Assembly: GCF_002855515.1 (NCBI RefSeq) | Contig: NZ_PKRP01000002.1 | Span: forward strand, 310,001-374,000 | DNA from: Rhizobium sp. TH135 | GTDB lineage: Bacteria; Pseudomonadota; Alphaproteobacteria; Rhizobiales; Rhizobiaceae | Length of the DNA: 64,000 nucleotides | Direction of reading: 5' to 3' | Shown: piece after piece, positions 29,282 through 37,797 of the stretch | Position numbering within the stretch: position 1 is the first letter of the stretch | Layout: every line of letters begins with the position of its first letter | Made by a program: the position numbers and the translations under genes | The notes under the pieces: generated by a model | Database searches by the model: none | What the model was told of the DNA's origin: nothing | Seen by the model: only the letters and a program-made list of their open reading frames with translations

Positions 29282-30349
29282 ATGCAAGAGGCAGTTTTTG
29301 GCCGCGCGGCCAATTTGCGTCGCGGCGAGTTTCGTGGCAGCGCCGGTGAGTATTTCGGCATCTGGATCGTCAACATCCTGCTGACCATCATTACGGTCGG
29401 CATTTATTCGGCCTGGGCCAAGGTCCGGCGCAATCGCTATTTCTACGGAAACTCGTTCATTGACGGTCACTCCTTCGACTACCACGCCCGTGGCCTGCAG
29501 ATCTTCATCGGCCGTGCCATCGTCTTCGGCTACATCGTCGCCTACAATCTGCTTCTGACCTTCAGCCCGATCATCGGCGGTATCCTGGCGCTGCTGATGC
29601 TGGTCCTCCTGCCGTGGATCGTCATGCGCAGCCTGCGCTTCAACGCACGCGTCACCAGCTACCGGAACATTCGCTTCGACTTCGTCGGCAAGACCGGCGG
29701 TGCCTTCTTCGCGATCATCGTCGGCGGTCTCGTGTCCTTTTTCTCGCTCGGCATTCTCGCACCCTTCGCCAGCCGCTGGCTCTATCGCTACATCTTCAAC
29801 AACCTGCGCTATGGCGACCGCGCGTTCGACACCGATCCGAAGATCGGCGCGCTCTACCGCGTCTGGTTGCCTGCCTTCCTGCTGATGCTGGTTGGTGCTG
29901 CGGTCGGCGGCTTGCTCGGCATCGCGGCCTACTACAGCGCGGTCGAAGGTGCCGGTACCAGCATGGATCCGGAACTGGATCTCATTCTCGGCATCTATGG
30001 CGCACTGGTCCCGGCGATCGTACTCTGGGGCGTGGCCGCGATCTTCTACCGCATCGGCGTTCGCAACGTGGTGATGAACGCCACCCGCTTCGATAGCCGC
30101 CACACCCTGTTCTCCGATCTCGGACGCCTGCGCTACTTCTGGATCGTCATCTCGAACCTGGTGGTGACGGTCCTCACCCTCAGCCTGATGCGCCCCTGGG
30201 CAGCGGTTCGCGAACATCGCTATGTGATCGAGCATTCCGGCATCGTGGTCGATGGGGAACTCGATGATGTGGTATCGTCGATGCAGGCCTCCGGTTCTGC
30301 CGTGACGGCAGAATATCTCGATCTCGAAGGATTCGACTTTGGCTTCTGA
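29282..30349 (+). CDS. DUF898 (YjgN-family) membrane protein
   Basis: This 355-residue membrane protein has about six to eight helices. DUF898 features are FRGSAGEYFGIWIVNILLTIITVGIYSAWAKVRR and the repeated RNIRFDFVGKTGGAFFA pattern, with YRYIFNNLRYGDRAF. The function of YjgN proteins is unknown. Its stop codon lies 11 bases inside the M48 peptidase frame, so the pair is translationally coupled and likely acts together at the membrane. Confidence 0.88.
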   Translation: MQEAVFGRAANLRRGEFRGSAGEYFGIWIVNILLTIITVGIYSAWAKVRRNRYFYGNSFIDGHSFDYHARGLQIFIGRAIVFGYIVAYNLLLTFSPIIGGILALLMLVLLPWIVMRSLRFNARVTSYRNIRFDFVGKTGGAFFAIIVGGLVSFFSLGILAPFASRWLYRYIFNNLRYGDRAFDTDPKIGALYRVWLPAFLLMLVGAAVGGLLGIAAYYSAVEGAGTSMDPELDLILGIYGALVPAIVLWGVAAIFYRIGVRNVVMNATRFDSRHTLFSDLGRLRYFWIVISNLVVTVLTLSLMRPWAAVREHRYVIEHSGIVVDGELDDVVSSMQASGSAVTAEYLDLEGFDFGF

Positions 30350-31397
30350 CGACAAGCGCATCGCCTCCGGTCGCTGGCATCCGCCCGGCTCCAGCCGCGC
30401 GGAACCAGCCGTCCTGCTGGGCGAGAGCAAGACGCTCTATGTCCGGCTGGCTGCAGGGGGCGATCCGGTCTCTATCGGAGATCTGGCCCGGACGGAGATA
30501 TCCGCCCGGGTCGGTCGCATTCCGCGCAGGATCAGTTTTGTCGACGGCTCCATGTTCGAGACCGAAGACAACGAGGCCGTCGATCTCTGGCTGAAAAGGC
30601 ATGGGAAAAGCGGCTTCGTCCACGAACTGGAGCGCTTTCATCCGCGGCTGATCGCCTTCGTGCTTGCCGTCTTCCTGTTCGCCGGCCTGATCTATCGTTA
30701 TGCGGTGCCGGCGCTGGTCGAGGTTGCCGTCCTGGTGACACCGCCAGCGGTGACCCAATGGATGGCGAGCGGCACATTGCTCTCGCTCGATCAGGCAATT
30801 TTCGACGACAGCAAACTGCCGGATGCCCGACAGGCAGAAATCCGCGAGGCCTTCAACGGGATCGCGGATCTCTCGTCACGCGGACGCGCGGGTTACAACC
30901 TGAACTTCCGCCATGGCGGCGTCATCGGACCCAACGCCTTCGCCTTGCCGGATGGCACGCTTGTGATCACCGATGAGCTGATCGAGCTTGCGGATGGCGA
31001 CATGGACATGATCATCGGGGTTCTTGCCCACGAGATCGGCCATGTCGAGGAAGAGCATTCGCTTCGGCAGCTGTACCGGGCGGCCGGGATGGCCGGCCTG
31101 ATCATGCTGATTGCAGGCGATGTTGGTGCGGCCGGTGAGGATATCCTGACCAATGGTGCAGCTCTCATGTCGCTTTCGCATTCGCGCGATGCGGAAAACC
31201 AGGCAGACCGTATCTCGGTGGAACTGATGGCGAAGGCGGGACGCGATCCGCGCGCCATCGGCCGCTTCTTCGCGCTGCTGGAGGAGAAACTCGGGCTCGA
31301 CGGAGACTCGACCTTTCTTTCCACGCATCCTGGAACAGCTGAGCGGCGCAAGGCGATCGACGATCATGCCCGCGAGGTCGGAGCCGGCGGGTCCTAG
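30339..31397 (+). CDS. M48-family membrane metallopeptidase
   Basis: This 352-residue peptidase starts at a TTG that overlaps the DUF898 stop region. A soluble N-terminus (to about 105) is followed by a transmembrane helix (RLIAFVLAVFLFAGLIYRYAV) and the catalytic domain. The zinc site is H231-E-I-G-H235 (AHEIGHVEEEH), with a further acidic ligand in DAENQADRIS. STHPGTAERRKAI near the end is typical of M48 proteins of the BepA/YggG side. It probably faces the periplasm. A strong hairpin terminator follows. Confidence 0.9.
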   Translation: MASDDKRIASGRWHPPGSSRAEPAVLLGESKTLYVRLAAGGDPVSIGDLARTEISARVGRIPRRISFVDGSMFETEDNEAVDLWLKRHGKSGFVHELERFHPRLIAFVLAVFLFAGLIYRYAVPALVEVAVLVTPPAVTQWMASGTLLSLDQAIFDDSKLPDARQAEIREAFNGIADLSSRGRAGYNLNFRHGGVIGPNAFALPDGTLVITDELIELADGDMDMIIGVLAHEIGHVEEEHSLRQLYRAAGMAGLIMLIAGDVGAAGEDILTNGAALMSLSHSRDAENQADRISVELMAKAGRDPRAIGRFFALLEEKLGLDGDSTFLSTHPGTAERRKAIDDHAREVGAGGS

Positions 31398-31437
31398 ACG
31401 GGCGAACGGAAACGCAATCCCCCTGTGCCGAAATGCA

Positions 31438-31475
31438 AGAAGGGGCGGTCCAAGACCGCCCCTTCTGCTTTTTGG
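31438..31475. terminator. Bidirectional-looking terminator between M48 peptidase and fbpA
   Basis: A perfect 12-bp stem (31438-31449 with 31455-31466), loop ccaag, is followed on the plus strand by gcttttt. It ends the DUF898-M48 operon and may also serve the convergent fbpA gene, though the minus-strand tail is less T-rich. Confidence 0.85.
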
Positions 31476-31488
31476 GATGTGCCGAAGC

Positions 31489-32526
31489 TTACTGCGTCGG
31501 ACCTTCGTTCAGGCCGACCTTGTCGACCAGTTCCGACGCCGTCTTGCGGTTGGCGGCGATGTCGACGAGCGGCAGCGGGTCGGCCTTGATCGGGCCGAAG
31601 CCGGCGACGATTTCGGAGACCTTTGCGTTCGGTCCGACCGGATATTCGAAGACCTGCTCGGCATAGATCGACTGTGCTTCATCCGAGGCAAGGAATTCCA
31701 TCAGCTTGACGGCGTTGTCCTTGTTCGGGGCATTCTTCGCCAGCGCCATGCCGGAGATGTTCACATGCGTGCCGCGATCGGCAGCATTCGGGAAGAGAAC
31801 CTTGACCGAAGCGGCCCATTCCTTCTCTTCCGGCTCCTTCTCATTGGTCTTCATCAGACCGAGATAATAGGTGTTGGCGAGACCGAGATCGCATTCGCCG
31901 GCATGGATTGCCTTGGCCTGGGCGCGGTCATTGCCGTCAGGCTTCTTGACGAGGTTCTGCTTCAGGCCAGCGAGCCACTTCTCGGTGTAGTCGGCGCCAT
32001 GATGAGCGACCATCGAGGCAAACAGGCCGATGTTATAGGAGTGCTGGCCATCACGCATGCAGATACGGCCCTTCCACTTCGGGTCGGCGAGCTCTTCATA
32101 GGTAATCGCATCTTCCGAGACGCGGTCCTTGGAAGCATAGACCACGCGACCGCGGGTCGTCAGGCCGAACCAGTTGCCATCGGTATCGCGATACTGTGCC
32201 GGAATCTGCTTGTTGATGTCGTCATCGTTGAGCGGCTGCGTCACGCCGCCGTCCTTGGCTTCCGTCAGGCGCGCGATGTCGATCGTCAGGATCACGTCGG
32301 CCGGCGAATTGGCGCCTTCCGCCGTGATGCGCTCAACGAGGCCCTTGTCGAGGAAGAGCACGTTGGTCTTGATCCCCGTCTCCTTGGTGAAGGCATCCAT
32401 CAGCGGCTGGATCAGTTCCGGCTGGCGGTAGGAATAGATGTTGACCTCGCCTTCGGCCTGCGCTGCGCCGGCCGAAAGAGCCAGAACGGAAACAGCACCG
32501 AGTGCGAGTGTGCGAATAGATGTCAT
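31489..32526 (-). CDS. fbpA: Fe(III)-binding periplasmic protein of an ABC importer
   Basis: This is a 345-residue binding protein with a signal peptide (residues 1-24, cleavage after AQA). The mature start EVNIYSYRQPELIQPL and the ligand-region motifs TRGRVVYA, MRDGQHSYN and GLANTYYLGLM (paired Tyr) match FbpA/FutA/AfuA ferric-binding proteins. It is divergent from rirA, so iron-responsive repression by RirA is expected. The permease gene is 20 kb away, and no matching ATPase lies in the window. Iron is inferred from family and from the rirA neighbour. Confidence 0.9.
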   Translation of the reverse strand: MTSIRTLALGAVSVLALSAGAAQAEGEVNIYSYRQPELIQPLMDAFTKETGIKTNVLFLDKGLVERITAEGANSPADVILTIDIARLTEAKDGGVTQPLNDDDINKQIPAQYRDTDGNWFGLTTRGRVVYASKDRVSEDAITYEELADPKWKGRICMRDGQHSYNIGLFASMVAHHGADYTEKWLAGLKQNLVKKPDGNDRAQAKAIHAGECDLGLANTYYLGLMKTNEKEPEEKEWAASVKVLFPNAADRGTHVNISGMALAKNAPNKDNAVKLMEFLASDEAQSIYAEQVFEYPVGPNAKVSEIVAGFGPIKADPLPLVDIAANRKTASELVDKVGLNEGPTQ

Positions 32527-32558
32527 GGCATAGCCTCCCTCTTGGATTGTTGAGGGGG

Positions 32559-32586
32559 ATATTCATGAATTCATATAAGCTGTCAA
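32559..32586 (-). promoter_or_regulatory. fbpA promoter with internal palindrome
   Basis: On the minus strand TTGACA (32581-32586) and GAATAT (32559-32564) are 16 bases apart. The spacer contains the 10-bp palindrome atgaattcat (32565-32574), a plausible operator for an iron regulator. It does not match the IRO consensus TGA-N9-TCA exactly. Confidence 0.5.
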
Positions 32587-32632
32587 TTGTACTCGACTTT
32601 AATCACGGACACGTGAGTCGTGAACTTGAGTA

Positions 32633-32668
32633 TTTTGGAATTGTTCAAAACTGCAAAAGGCGCTATAT
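32633..32668 (+). promoter_or_regulatory. rirA promoter with ICE-like (Irr-type) dyad
   Basis: TTTTG-N8-CAAAA (32633-32650) is an imperfect dyad that recalls the Irr iron control element (TTTAGAA-N3-TTCTAAA). It overlaps a -35 (TTGTTC, 32641-32646), with CTATAT as -10 at 32663-32668 (16-base spacing). Irr control of rirA would tie haem and Fe-S sensing together; this is inference. Confidence 0.5.
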
Positions 32669-32696
32669 AAGAGCCAACAAAACAGAGGAATCGTGC

Positions 32697-33173
32697 ATGC
32701 GTTTGACAAAGCAGACAAATTACGCCGTGCGCATGCTGATGTATTGCGCAGCCAACAGCGACCAGCTGAGCCGGATCCCGGAAATCGCCAGGGCTTATGG
32801 CGTCTCTGAACTCTTCCTGTTCAAGATTCTGCAGCCGCTGAACAAGGCCGGTCTGGTCGAAACCGTGCGTGGCCGCAACGGCGGCGTGCGCCTGGGTCGT
32901 GCTGCCGAGAAGATCACCTTGTTCGATGTCGTCAAGGTGACCGAAGACAGCTTCGCCATGGCGGAGTGCTTCGAGGATGACGGTGACGTCGAATGCCCGC
33001 TGATCGACAGCTGCGGTCTGAACTCGGCGCTGCGCAAGGCGCTCAATGCCTTCTTCGACGTGCTGTCCGAATACACGATCGACGACCTGGTCAAGGCCCG
33101 CCCGCAGATTAACTTTCTGCTCGGCATCGACGAACTGCAGCCGCGCCGTGTTGCAGCCGCACCGGCCGCCTGA
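32697..33173 (+). CDS. rirA: Rhizobial iron regulator RirA (Rrf2 family)
   Basis: This 158-residue Fe-S regulator represses iron-uptake genes when iron is sufficient. The N-terminal HTH is MRLTKQTNYAVRMLMYC with YGVSELFLFKILQPLNKAGL and a GRNGGVRLG wing. The cluster ligands are three Cys in C91-x8-C100-x5-C106 (ECFEDDGDVECPLIDSC). C-terminal QINFLLGIDELQP is typical of RirA. ATG 32697 gives the conserved RirA start; an upstream extension in frame covers the promoter and is rejected. It is divergent from fbpA and has its own terminator. Identification rests on sequence and on context. Confidence 0.93.
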   Translation: MRLTKQTNYAVRMLMYCAANSDQLSRIPEIARAYGVSELFLFKILQPLNKAGLVETVRGRNGGVRLGRAAEKITLFDVVKVTEDSFAMAECFEDDGDVECPLIDSCGLNSALRKALNAFFDVLSEYTIDDLVKARPQINFLLGIDELQPRRVAAAPAA

Positions 33174-33199
33174 ACCATCCAAAATCGCCAGTCTGGTTG

Positions 33200-33226
33200 A
33201 ACCCGCCGCAAGGCGGGTTTTTCTTT
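33200..33226 (+). terminator. Rho-independent terminator of rirA
   Basis: The stem aacccgcc/ggcgggtt (33200-33207, 33212-33219) with loop gcaa is followed by tttcttt. It sits 27 bases after the rirA stop. Confidence 0.9.
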
Positions 33227-33356
33227 GCGCGGCAAGCCTTTGAGACAGTCTTGCGTCCCCCCGCCGCTATGCTACGCTTACGTTCACGGCAATTTAAATC
33301 TGCTTAATGTAGGCGCAGTGGAAATGCTGTGCTGCCGGTGGTCTCTGGGGGAGAGC

Positions 33357-35021
33357 ATGTACGATTACGTGATCATCGGCGGGGGCTCGGCCGGGTCGGT
33401 CCTTGCGGCGAGACTGAGCGAGGATCCCTCTCTCACCGTCTGCCTTCTCGAAGCCGGAGGGCGCGGCGACGGCATCTTTGCTCGCGTGCCCATGGCTGCA
33501 GCTGCGGTCGTGCCCGGCCATGTGAAGAGTGCCAACTGGCGTTTCTCCACGGTGCCGCAATCCGGATTGAACGGTCGCCGGGGCTACCAGCCGCGAGGGA
33601 GGGGGCTTGGCGGATCGAGCCTCATCAATGCCATGCTCTATGTGCGCGGCCATGCGCGCGATTATGACGAATGGGCCGCACTCGGCTGCGAGGGCTGGTC
33701 CTGGGACGATGTGCTGCCCTGGTTCAAGAAGTCGGAAGACAACATCCGCGGTGCCGACGATCTGCACGGACGGGGCGGACCGCTGCAGGTCTGCGACCAG
33801 AACTGGACGCGCCCGGTCAACCAGGCCTTTCTGAAGGCCTGCGAACAGAGCGGATACCGACAGAACGACGATTTCAACGGTCCGGTTCAGGAAGGGGCGG
33901 GCGTCTATCAGACGACGCAGTTCTGGAACGGTCCAAAACGCGGCGAGCGTTGCTCGGCCTCGGGTGCCTATCTGCACGACGTGATGACCCGCCGCAATCT
34001 GACTGTTATCACCGAGGCGCAGGTCACCCGCATCATCGTCGAGCGTGGTAGGGCGGTCGGTGTCGCCTATCGCCATGGCAAGGAGCAAAGGGTTGTCCGC
34101 GCGGGCCGCGAAGTCCTGCTCTCGGCAGGCGCTTTGCAATCCCCGCAGATCCTGATGCTGTCAGGCATCGGTCCCGCCGATCATCTCACCTCTCTCGGCA
34201 TCAGTGTCGTTGCCGACAGCCCTGAGGTCGGTGCAAATCTCCAGGACCATCTCGATTACACGATGATCTTCCGCTCGCCGGATACTGACATGTTCGGCAT
34301 GGGCCTGACGGCGGCGCGGGATCTGATGCGCGCGGCCAATGAATGGCGCACCGAGCGCATGGGTCACCTGCGTTCGACCTGCGCGGAATCGGGTGCCTTC
34401 CTGAAGACCGATCCGTCACTCGATCGGCCGGATATCCAGCTGCATTTCCTGGTCGCCATGGTCGATGATCACGTGCGCAAGATGCATTGGGGCTACGGCT
34501 ATTCCTGCCATGTCTGTGTGCTGCGCCCCCATTCGCGCGGCACCGTCCGCCTCGCGAGCGCCGATCCCATGGCCGCACCGCTGATCGATCCCGCCTTCCT
34601 CTCGGATGCACGCGACCTCGAGGCGCTGCGAAAGGGCGCCCGGGTGATGGCGCAGATCATGGCCGCCCCGGCGCTCAACAAGTATCGCGGTGCCGAACTC
34701 TATCCCGCCGGCCCGTCCGACGCGGAACTCGACGCCGTCATCCGTGCCCGTGCCGATACGATCTATCACCCCGTCGGCACCTGCCGCATGGGCTCGGATC
34801 CGGCCGCGGTCGTCGATGTCAGCCTGAAGCTCAACGGCGTCGAAGGGCTGCGCGTCGTCGACGCTTCCGTCATGCCGCGCCTGATCGGCGGCAACACCAA
34901 TGCACCTGTCATCATGATGGCGGAAAAGATCGCGGCCGCTATCCGGGCGGAGGTCCGACCGGCAAGGGAACGGGTGGCCGCGAAGGGCGCGAACAGCGAG
35001 AGCGGATTGCATTTCGCCTGA
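33357..35021 (+). CDS. GMC-family oxidoreductase (choline/alcohol dehydrogenase-like)
   Basis: This 554-residue flavoprotein is related to BetA and AlkJ. The FAD-binding motif is YDYVIIGGGSAGSVLAARLSE (residues 3-23), the GMC signature 1 is GRGLGGSSLINAMLYVRG, and signature 2 is GALQSPQILMLSGIGP. The active site His-Asn region is YHPVGTCRMG and GGNTNAPVIMMAEK. ATG 33357 with gggagag SD opens the Rossmann fold; the upstream in-frame extension is not conserved in kind. The substrate cannot be told from sequence, since family members oxidise choline, alcohols and sugars. Gluconokinase follows after 50 bases. Confidence 0.92.
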   Translation: MYDYVIIGGGSAGSVLAARLSEDPSLTVCLLEAGGRGDGIFARVPMAAAAVVPGHVKSANWRFSTVPQSGLNGRRGYQPRGRGLGGSSLINAMLYVRGHARDYDEWAALGCEGWSWDDVLPWFKKSEDNIRGADDLHGRGGPLQVCDQNWTRPVNQAFLKACEQSGYRQNDDFNGPVQEGAGVYQTTQFWNGPKRGERCSASGAYLHDVMTRRNLTVITEAQVTRIIVERGRAVGVAYRHGKEQRVVRAGREVLLSAGALQSPQILMLSGIGPADHLTSLGISVVADSPEVGANLQDHLDYTMIFRSPDTDMFGMGLTAARDLMRAANEWRTERMGHLRSTCAESGAFLKTDPSLDRPDIQLHFLVAMVDDHVRKMHWGYGYSCHVCVLRPHSRGTVRLASADPMAAPLIDPAFLSDARDLEALRKGARVMAQIMAAPALNKYRGAELYPAGPSDAELDAVIRARADTIYHPVGTCRMGSDPAAVVDVSLKLNGVEGLRVVDASVMPRLIGGNTNAPVIMMAEKIAAAIRAEVRPARERVAAKGANSESGLHFA

Positions 35022-35071
35022 ACCTTCCTATTGTCGCCACCCTTGGATGAGGGTGCATAAAGAGGAAGAGA

Positions 35072-35605
35072 ATGCCGCCAGAAATTCTGCCAACCGCCCC
35101 GCAGGCGGTGATCGTCATGGGCGTCAGCGGCTGCGGGAAGTCTTCGGTCGGCGAGGCGCTGGCACAGCGGCTCGGGCTTCCCTTCATTGAAGGCGACGTG
35201 CTGCATCCGGAAAGCAATGTCGCAAAGATGGCGGCCGGAACGCCGCTCACGGATGAGGATCGCTGGCCCTGGCTCACCGTGATCGGCGAGCGCATGGCGG
35301 ATGCTCTGGCGCGCGGGGAGGGGATCATCGTGTCCTGCTCGGCGCTGAAGAAGATCTACCGCGAGCATCTGCGCGCCGCGACTGGCGGCCGCCTGTCCTT
35401 CGTCTATCTCGATGGTTCGCGGGAATTGCTCGGACGCCGCATGGGCGCCCGCACAGGTCATTTCATGCCGCTGACGCTGCTCGATAGCCAGCTCGCTACC
35501 CTGGAAGTGCCAACGGGTGAGCCGGGCGTTGTCACAGTCTCCATTGATCAGCCGGTCGAGGGCATCGTCGCCGATGCGCTCAACGGTCTGAAGGCGGAAG
35601 CCTGA
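35072..35605 (+). CDS. gntK: Gluconokinase
   Basis: This 177-residue kinase phosphorylates gluconate to 6-phosphogluconate, entering the Entner-Doudoroff or pentose phosphate route. Walker A is GVSGCGKSS (residues 17-25), followed by FIEGDVLHPESNVAKMAAG, PLTDEDRWPWL, VSCSALKKIYR and the lid region RTGHFMP. These are all diagnostic for the GntK/IdnK type. The preceding gene encodes a GMC enzyme, and a gluconate-forming sugar dehydrogenase would make a sensible pair, but that is inference. Confidence 0.93.
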   Translation: MPPEILPTAPQAVIVMGVSGCGKSSVGEALAQRLGLPFIEGDVLHPESNVAKMAAGTPLTDEDRWPWLTVIGERMADALARGEGIIVSCSALKKIYREHLRAATGGRLSFVYLDGSRELLGRRMGARTGHFMPLTLLDSQLATLEVPTGEPGVVTVSIDQPVEGIVADALNGLKAEA

Positions 35606-35608
35606 GCC

Positions 35609-36478
35609 TCAGCCCTCGTAGCCCATCAGCGGACCGTAAAGCTCCGGCCGGCGGTCTCTAAAGAGGCCCCAGCTGGCACGCTGCCTTGCGATGCCATCGA
35701 GGTCGAAGGTCGCCGTCAACACCGTCTCCGTCTCCCGGTCGGCGGTCGCCACCATCGCACCCGTCTGGTCGCAGATGAAGGACGAGCCGTAGAAGGTGAG
35801 CGAAGTGCCCTTGCGGCCGTCTTCCTTGCCAATGCGGTTCGACGCGATGACCGGCATGATATTGGCCGCCGCATGCCCCTGCATCACCCGCTGCCAATGG
35901 CCGGAGCTGTCGAGGCTCGCATCCTGCGGCTCCGAGCCGATCGCGGTCGGATAGAACAGAAGTTCGGCGCCTTGCAGCGCCATGGCGCGGGCCGCTTCCG
36001 GGAACCACTGATCCCAGCAGATGCCGACGCCGATCGCCGCATGCCGCGTCTCCCAGACATCAAAACCGGTATCGCCGGGCGAGAAGTAGAACTTCTCGGT
36101 ATATCCAGGACCATCCGGAATATGGCTCTTGCGATATATGCCGAGCACGTCGCCGGTCGCATCGACAATGGCCACGCTGTTGAAGAAGGTCTGCCCCGCC
36201 TTTTCGAAGAAGCTGACGGGAATGACGACGTTGAGCTCTTCGGCCAGTGCTGAGAAGTGGTCGATCAGCGCGTTGTCATGCGCAGGCTTGGCGAGATCGA
36301 AGAACTCCGCGATCTGGTCCTGGCAGAAATAGGGTGCCTCGAACAGCTCCTGGATCAGCACGATCTGCGCACCCTTGGATGCTGCCTCGCGCACGAGCTT
36401 TTCGGCCCGTGCGATATTGCCGGGCAGATCCCATGTGCAGGCCATCTGGGTGGCGGCGACGGTGACGGTACGGGTCAT
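35609..36478 (-). CDS. aguB: N-carbamoylputrescine amidase
   Basis: This 289-residue nitrilase-family enzyme hydrolyses N-carbamoylputrescine to putrescine, CO2 and ammonia. The catalytic triad is visible as E44 (IQELFEAPYF), K117 (YRKSHIPD) and C154 (GICWDQWFPE). GYTEKFYFSPGDTGF and WFPEAARAMALQGAE are typical of AguB rather than other nitrilases. ATG 36478 follows ggag; a start five codons earlier is possible. It is last in the puuA-puuB-aguB operon, 11 bases after puuB. No agmatine deiminase, its usual supplier, is present in the window. Confidence 0.92.
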   Translation of the reverse strand: MTRTVTVAATQMACTWDLPGNIARAEKLVREAASKGAQIVLIQELFEAPYFCQDQIAEFFDLAKPAHDNALIDHFSALAEELNVVIPVSFFEKAGQTFFNSVAIVDATGDVLGIYRKSHIPDGPGYTEKFYFSPGDTGFDVWETRHAAIGVGICWDQWFPEAARAMALQGAELLFYPTAIGSEPQDASLDSSGHWQRVMQGHAAANIMPVIASNRIGKEDGRKGTSLTFYGSSFICDQTGAMVATADRETETVLTATFDLDGIARQRASWGLFRDRRPELYGPLMGYEG

Positions 36479-36489
36479 CTCTTCTCTCC

Positions 36490-37788
36490 TCAAACGCCGA
36501 GCCGGTCGCGCATGCCGTAATACCAGGCACCAAGCGCCGTGAACGGCACGCGGAACATCCGGCCGCCCGGGAAGGGATAGGCCTGCAGCGACGACCAGAC
36601 GTCAAACCGGCTCATCTGGCCGTGCACCGCTTCACCGAGGATCTTGCCGAGCAGATGCGTCGTCGTCACGCCATGGCCGCTGTCGCCATGCGAGAAGTAG
36701 ACGGTGTCCGACAGCTTGCCCATATGCGGGATGCGCGTCAGCGTCAGCGCGAAATTGCCGCTCCAGGCATAGTCGATCTTCACGTCCTTCAGCTGCGGGA
36801 AGGTCTTGAGCATGTTCGGACGGATGACGCCCGTCAGGTTCTTCGGATCCTGGCCGCCATAACCGATGCCGCCACCGTAAAGCAGGCGGTTGTCGGCCGT
36901 GCGACGATAGTAGTCGAGCACGTAGTTCGCATCTTCGACGCAATAGTTGGACGGCAGCAGTTCCTCGATCAGCTTCCGATCGAGCGGCTCTGTCGCCATC
37001 ACCTGGCTGGAAACCGGCATCATCTTCTCGGTCACCTTCGGAGCTATGCCGGCCATATAGGCATTGCCGCAGACCAGGATGTGCTTGGCCCTGACGATGC
37101 CGCCTTCCGTGCAGACGAAGGGCTGCGGGCCGGTGTCGAGATGCACGACCTTTGAGTTTTCAAAGATCTTGGCGCCGAGGCTTTCGGCCGCTGCCGCCTC
37201 GCCGAGCACGAGGTCGAGCGGATGGATATGGCCGCCATGCCGGTCGATCATGCCACCGACATAGCGGTCGGTCTTGGCATACTTGCCGACCTCGGACTTG
37301 GAGACCATCTCCAGCCCGTCATGCCCGTGCTTCATCCAGTGTGCCCGGACGTCCGCCATCTCCTTCACCTGCTTGTCGGTGAAGGCTGCGAAGAAGCCGC
37401 CGTCGACGAGATCGCATTCGATCCCGTATTTGGCCACACGCTCACGAATGATCCGGCCACCCTCGAGCGACATCTCGCCGAGACGATCCGCCTTTTCCTG
37501 GCCATAGCGGCGGGCGATAGTCTCAAGGTCGCGGCTATAGCCGTTGACGATCTGGCCACCATTGCGCCCCGAAGCGCCGAAGCCGATGCGATCGCCTTCG
37601 AGAACGATGACGGCATAGCCCTTTTCCGACAGCTCAAGGGCTGCCGAAATGCCGGTGAAGCCGGCGCCGATGATGCAGATGTCTGCGGTGTGCTGGCCAT
37701 CCAGCTTCGGGCGCACCCGCTTGTCGCGGGCAGAGGCTGCGTAATAGGTGGCCGCATGGCCGGGATTGGGTCCGATCGACTTGGTCAT
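36490..37788 (-). CDS. puuB: Gamma-glutamylputrescine oxidase-like FAD enzyme
   Basis: This 432-residue DAO-family flavoenzyme probably oxidises gamma-glutamylputrescine to the aldehyde (PuuB/OrdL). The N-terminal YYAASA motif is followed by the FAD site ADICIIGAGFTGISAALELS, then IGFGASGRNGGQIVNGYS. The family-typical GQMSRFD and FPGGRMFRVPFTALGAWYYGMRD end is present. It sits between puuA (10 bases upstream) and aguB (11 bases downstream) on the same strand, which supports the putrescine assignment. Related enzymes act on other gamma-glutamylated amines. Confidence 0.9.
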   Translation of the reverse strand: MTKSIGPNPGHAATYYAASARDKRVRPKLDGQHTADICIIGAGFTGISAALELSEKGYAVIVLEGDRIGFGASGRNGGQIVNGYSRDLETIARRYGQEKADRLGEMSLEGGRIIRERVAKYGIECDLVDGGFFAAFTDKQVKEMADVRAHWMKHGHDGLEMVSKSEVGKYAKTDRYVGGMIDRHGGHIHPLDLVLGEAAAAESLGAKIFENSKVVHLDTGPQPFVCTEGGIVRAKHILVCGNAYMAGIAPKVTEKMMPVSSQVMATEPLDRKLIEELLPSNYCVEDANYVLDYYRRTADNRLLYGGGIGYGGQDPKNLTGVIRPNMLKTFPQLKDVKIDYAWSGNFALTLTRIPHMGKLSDTVYFSHGDSGHGVTTTHLLGKILGEAVHGQMSRFDVWSSLQAYPFPGGRMFRVPFTALGAWYYGMRDRLGV

Positions 37789-37797
37789 GGCTTCACC

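Noticed and set aside
32581..32650. Exact RirA IRO box (TGA-N9-TCA) between fbpA and rirA
   Set aside because: No exact match could be found by eye on either strand; only the palindromes listed are reported.
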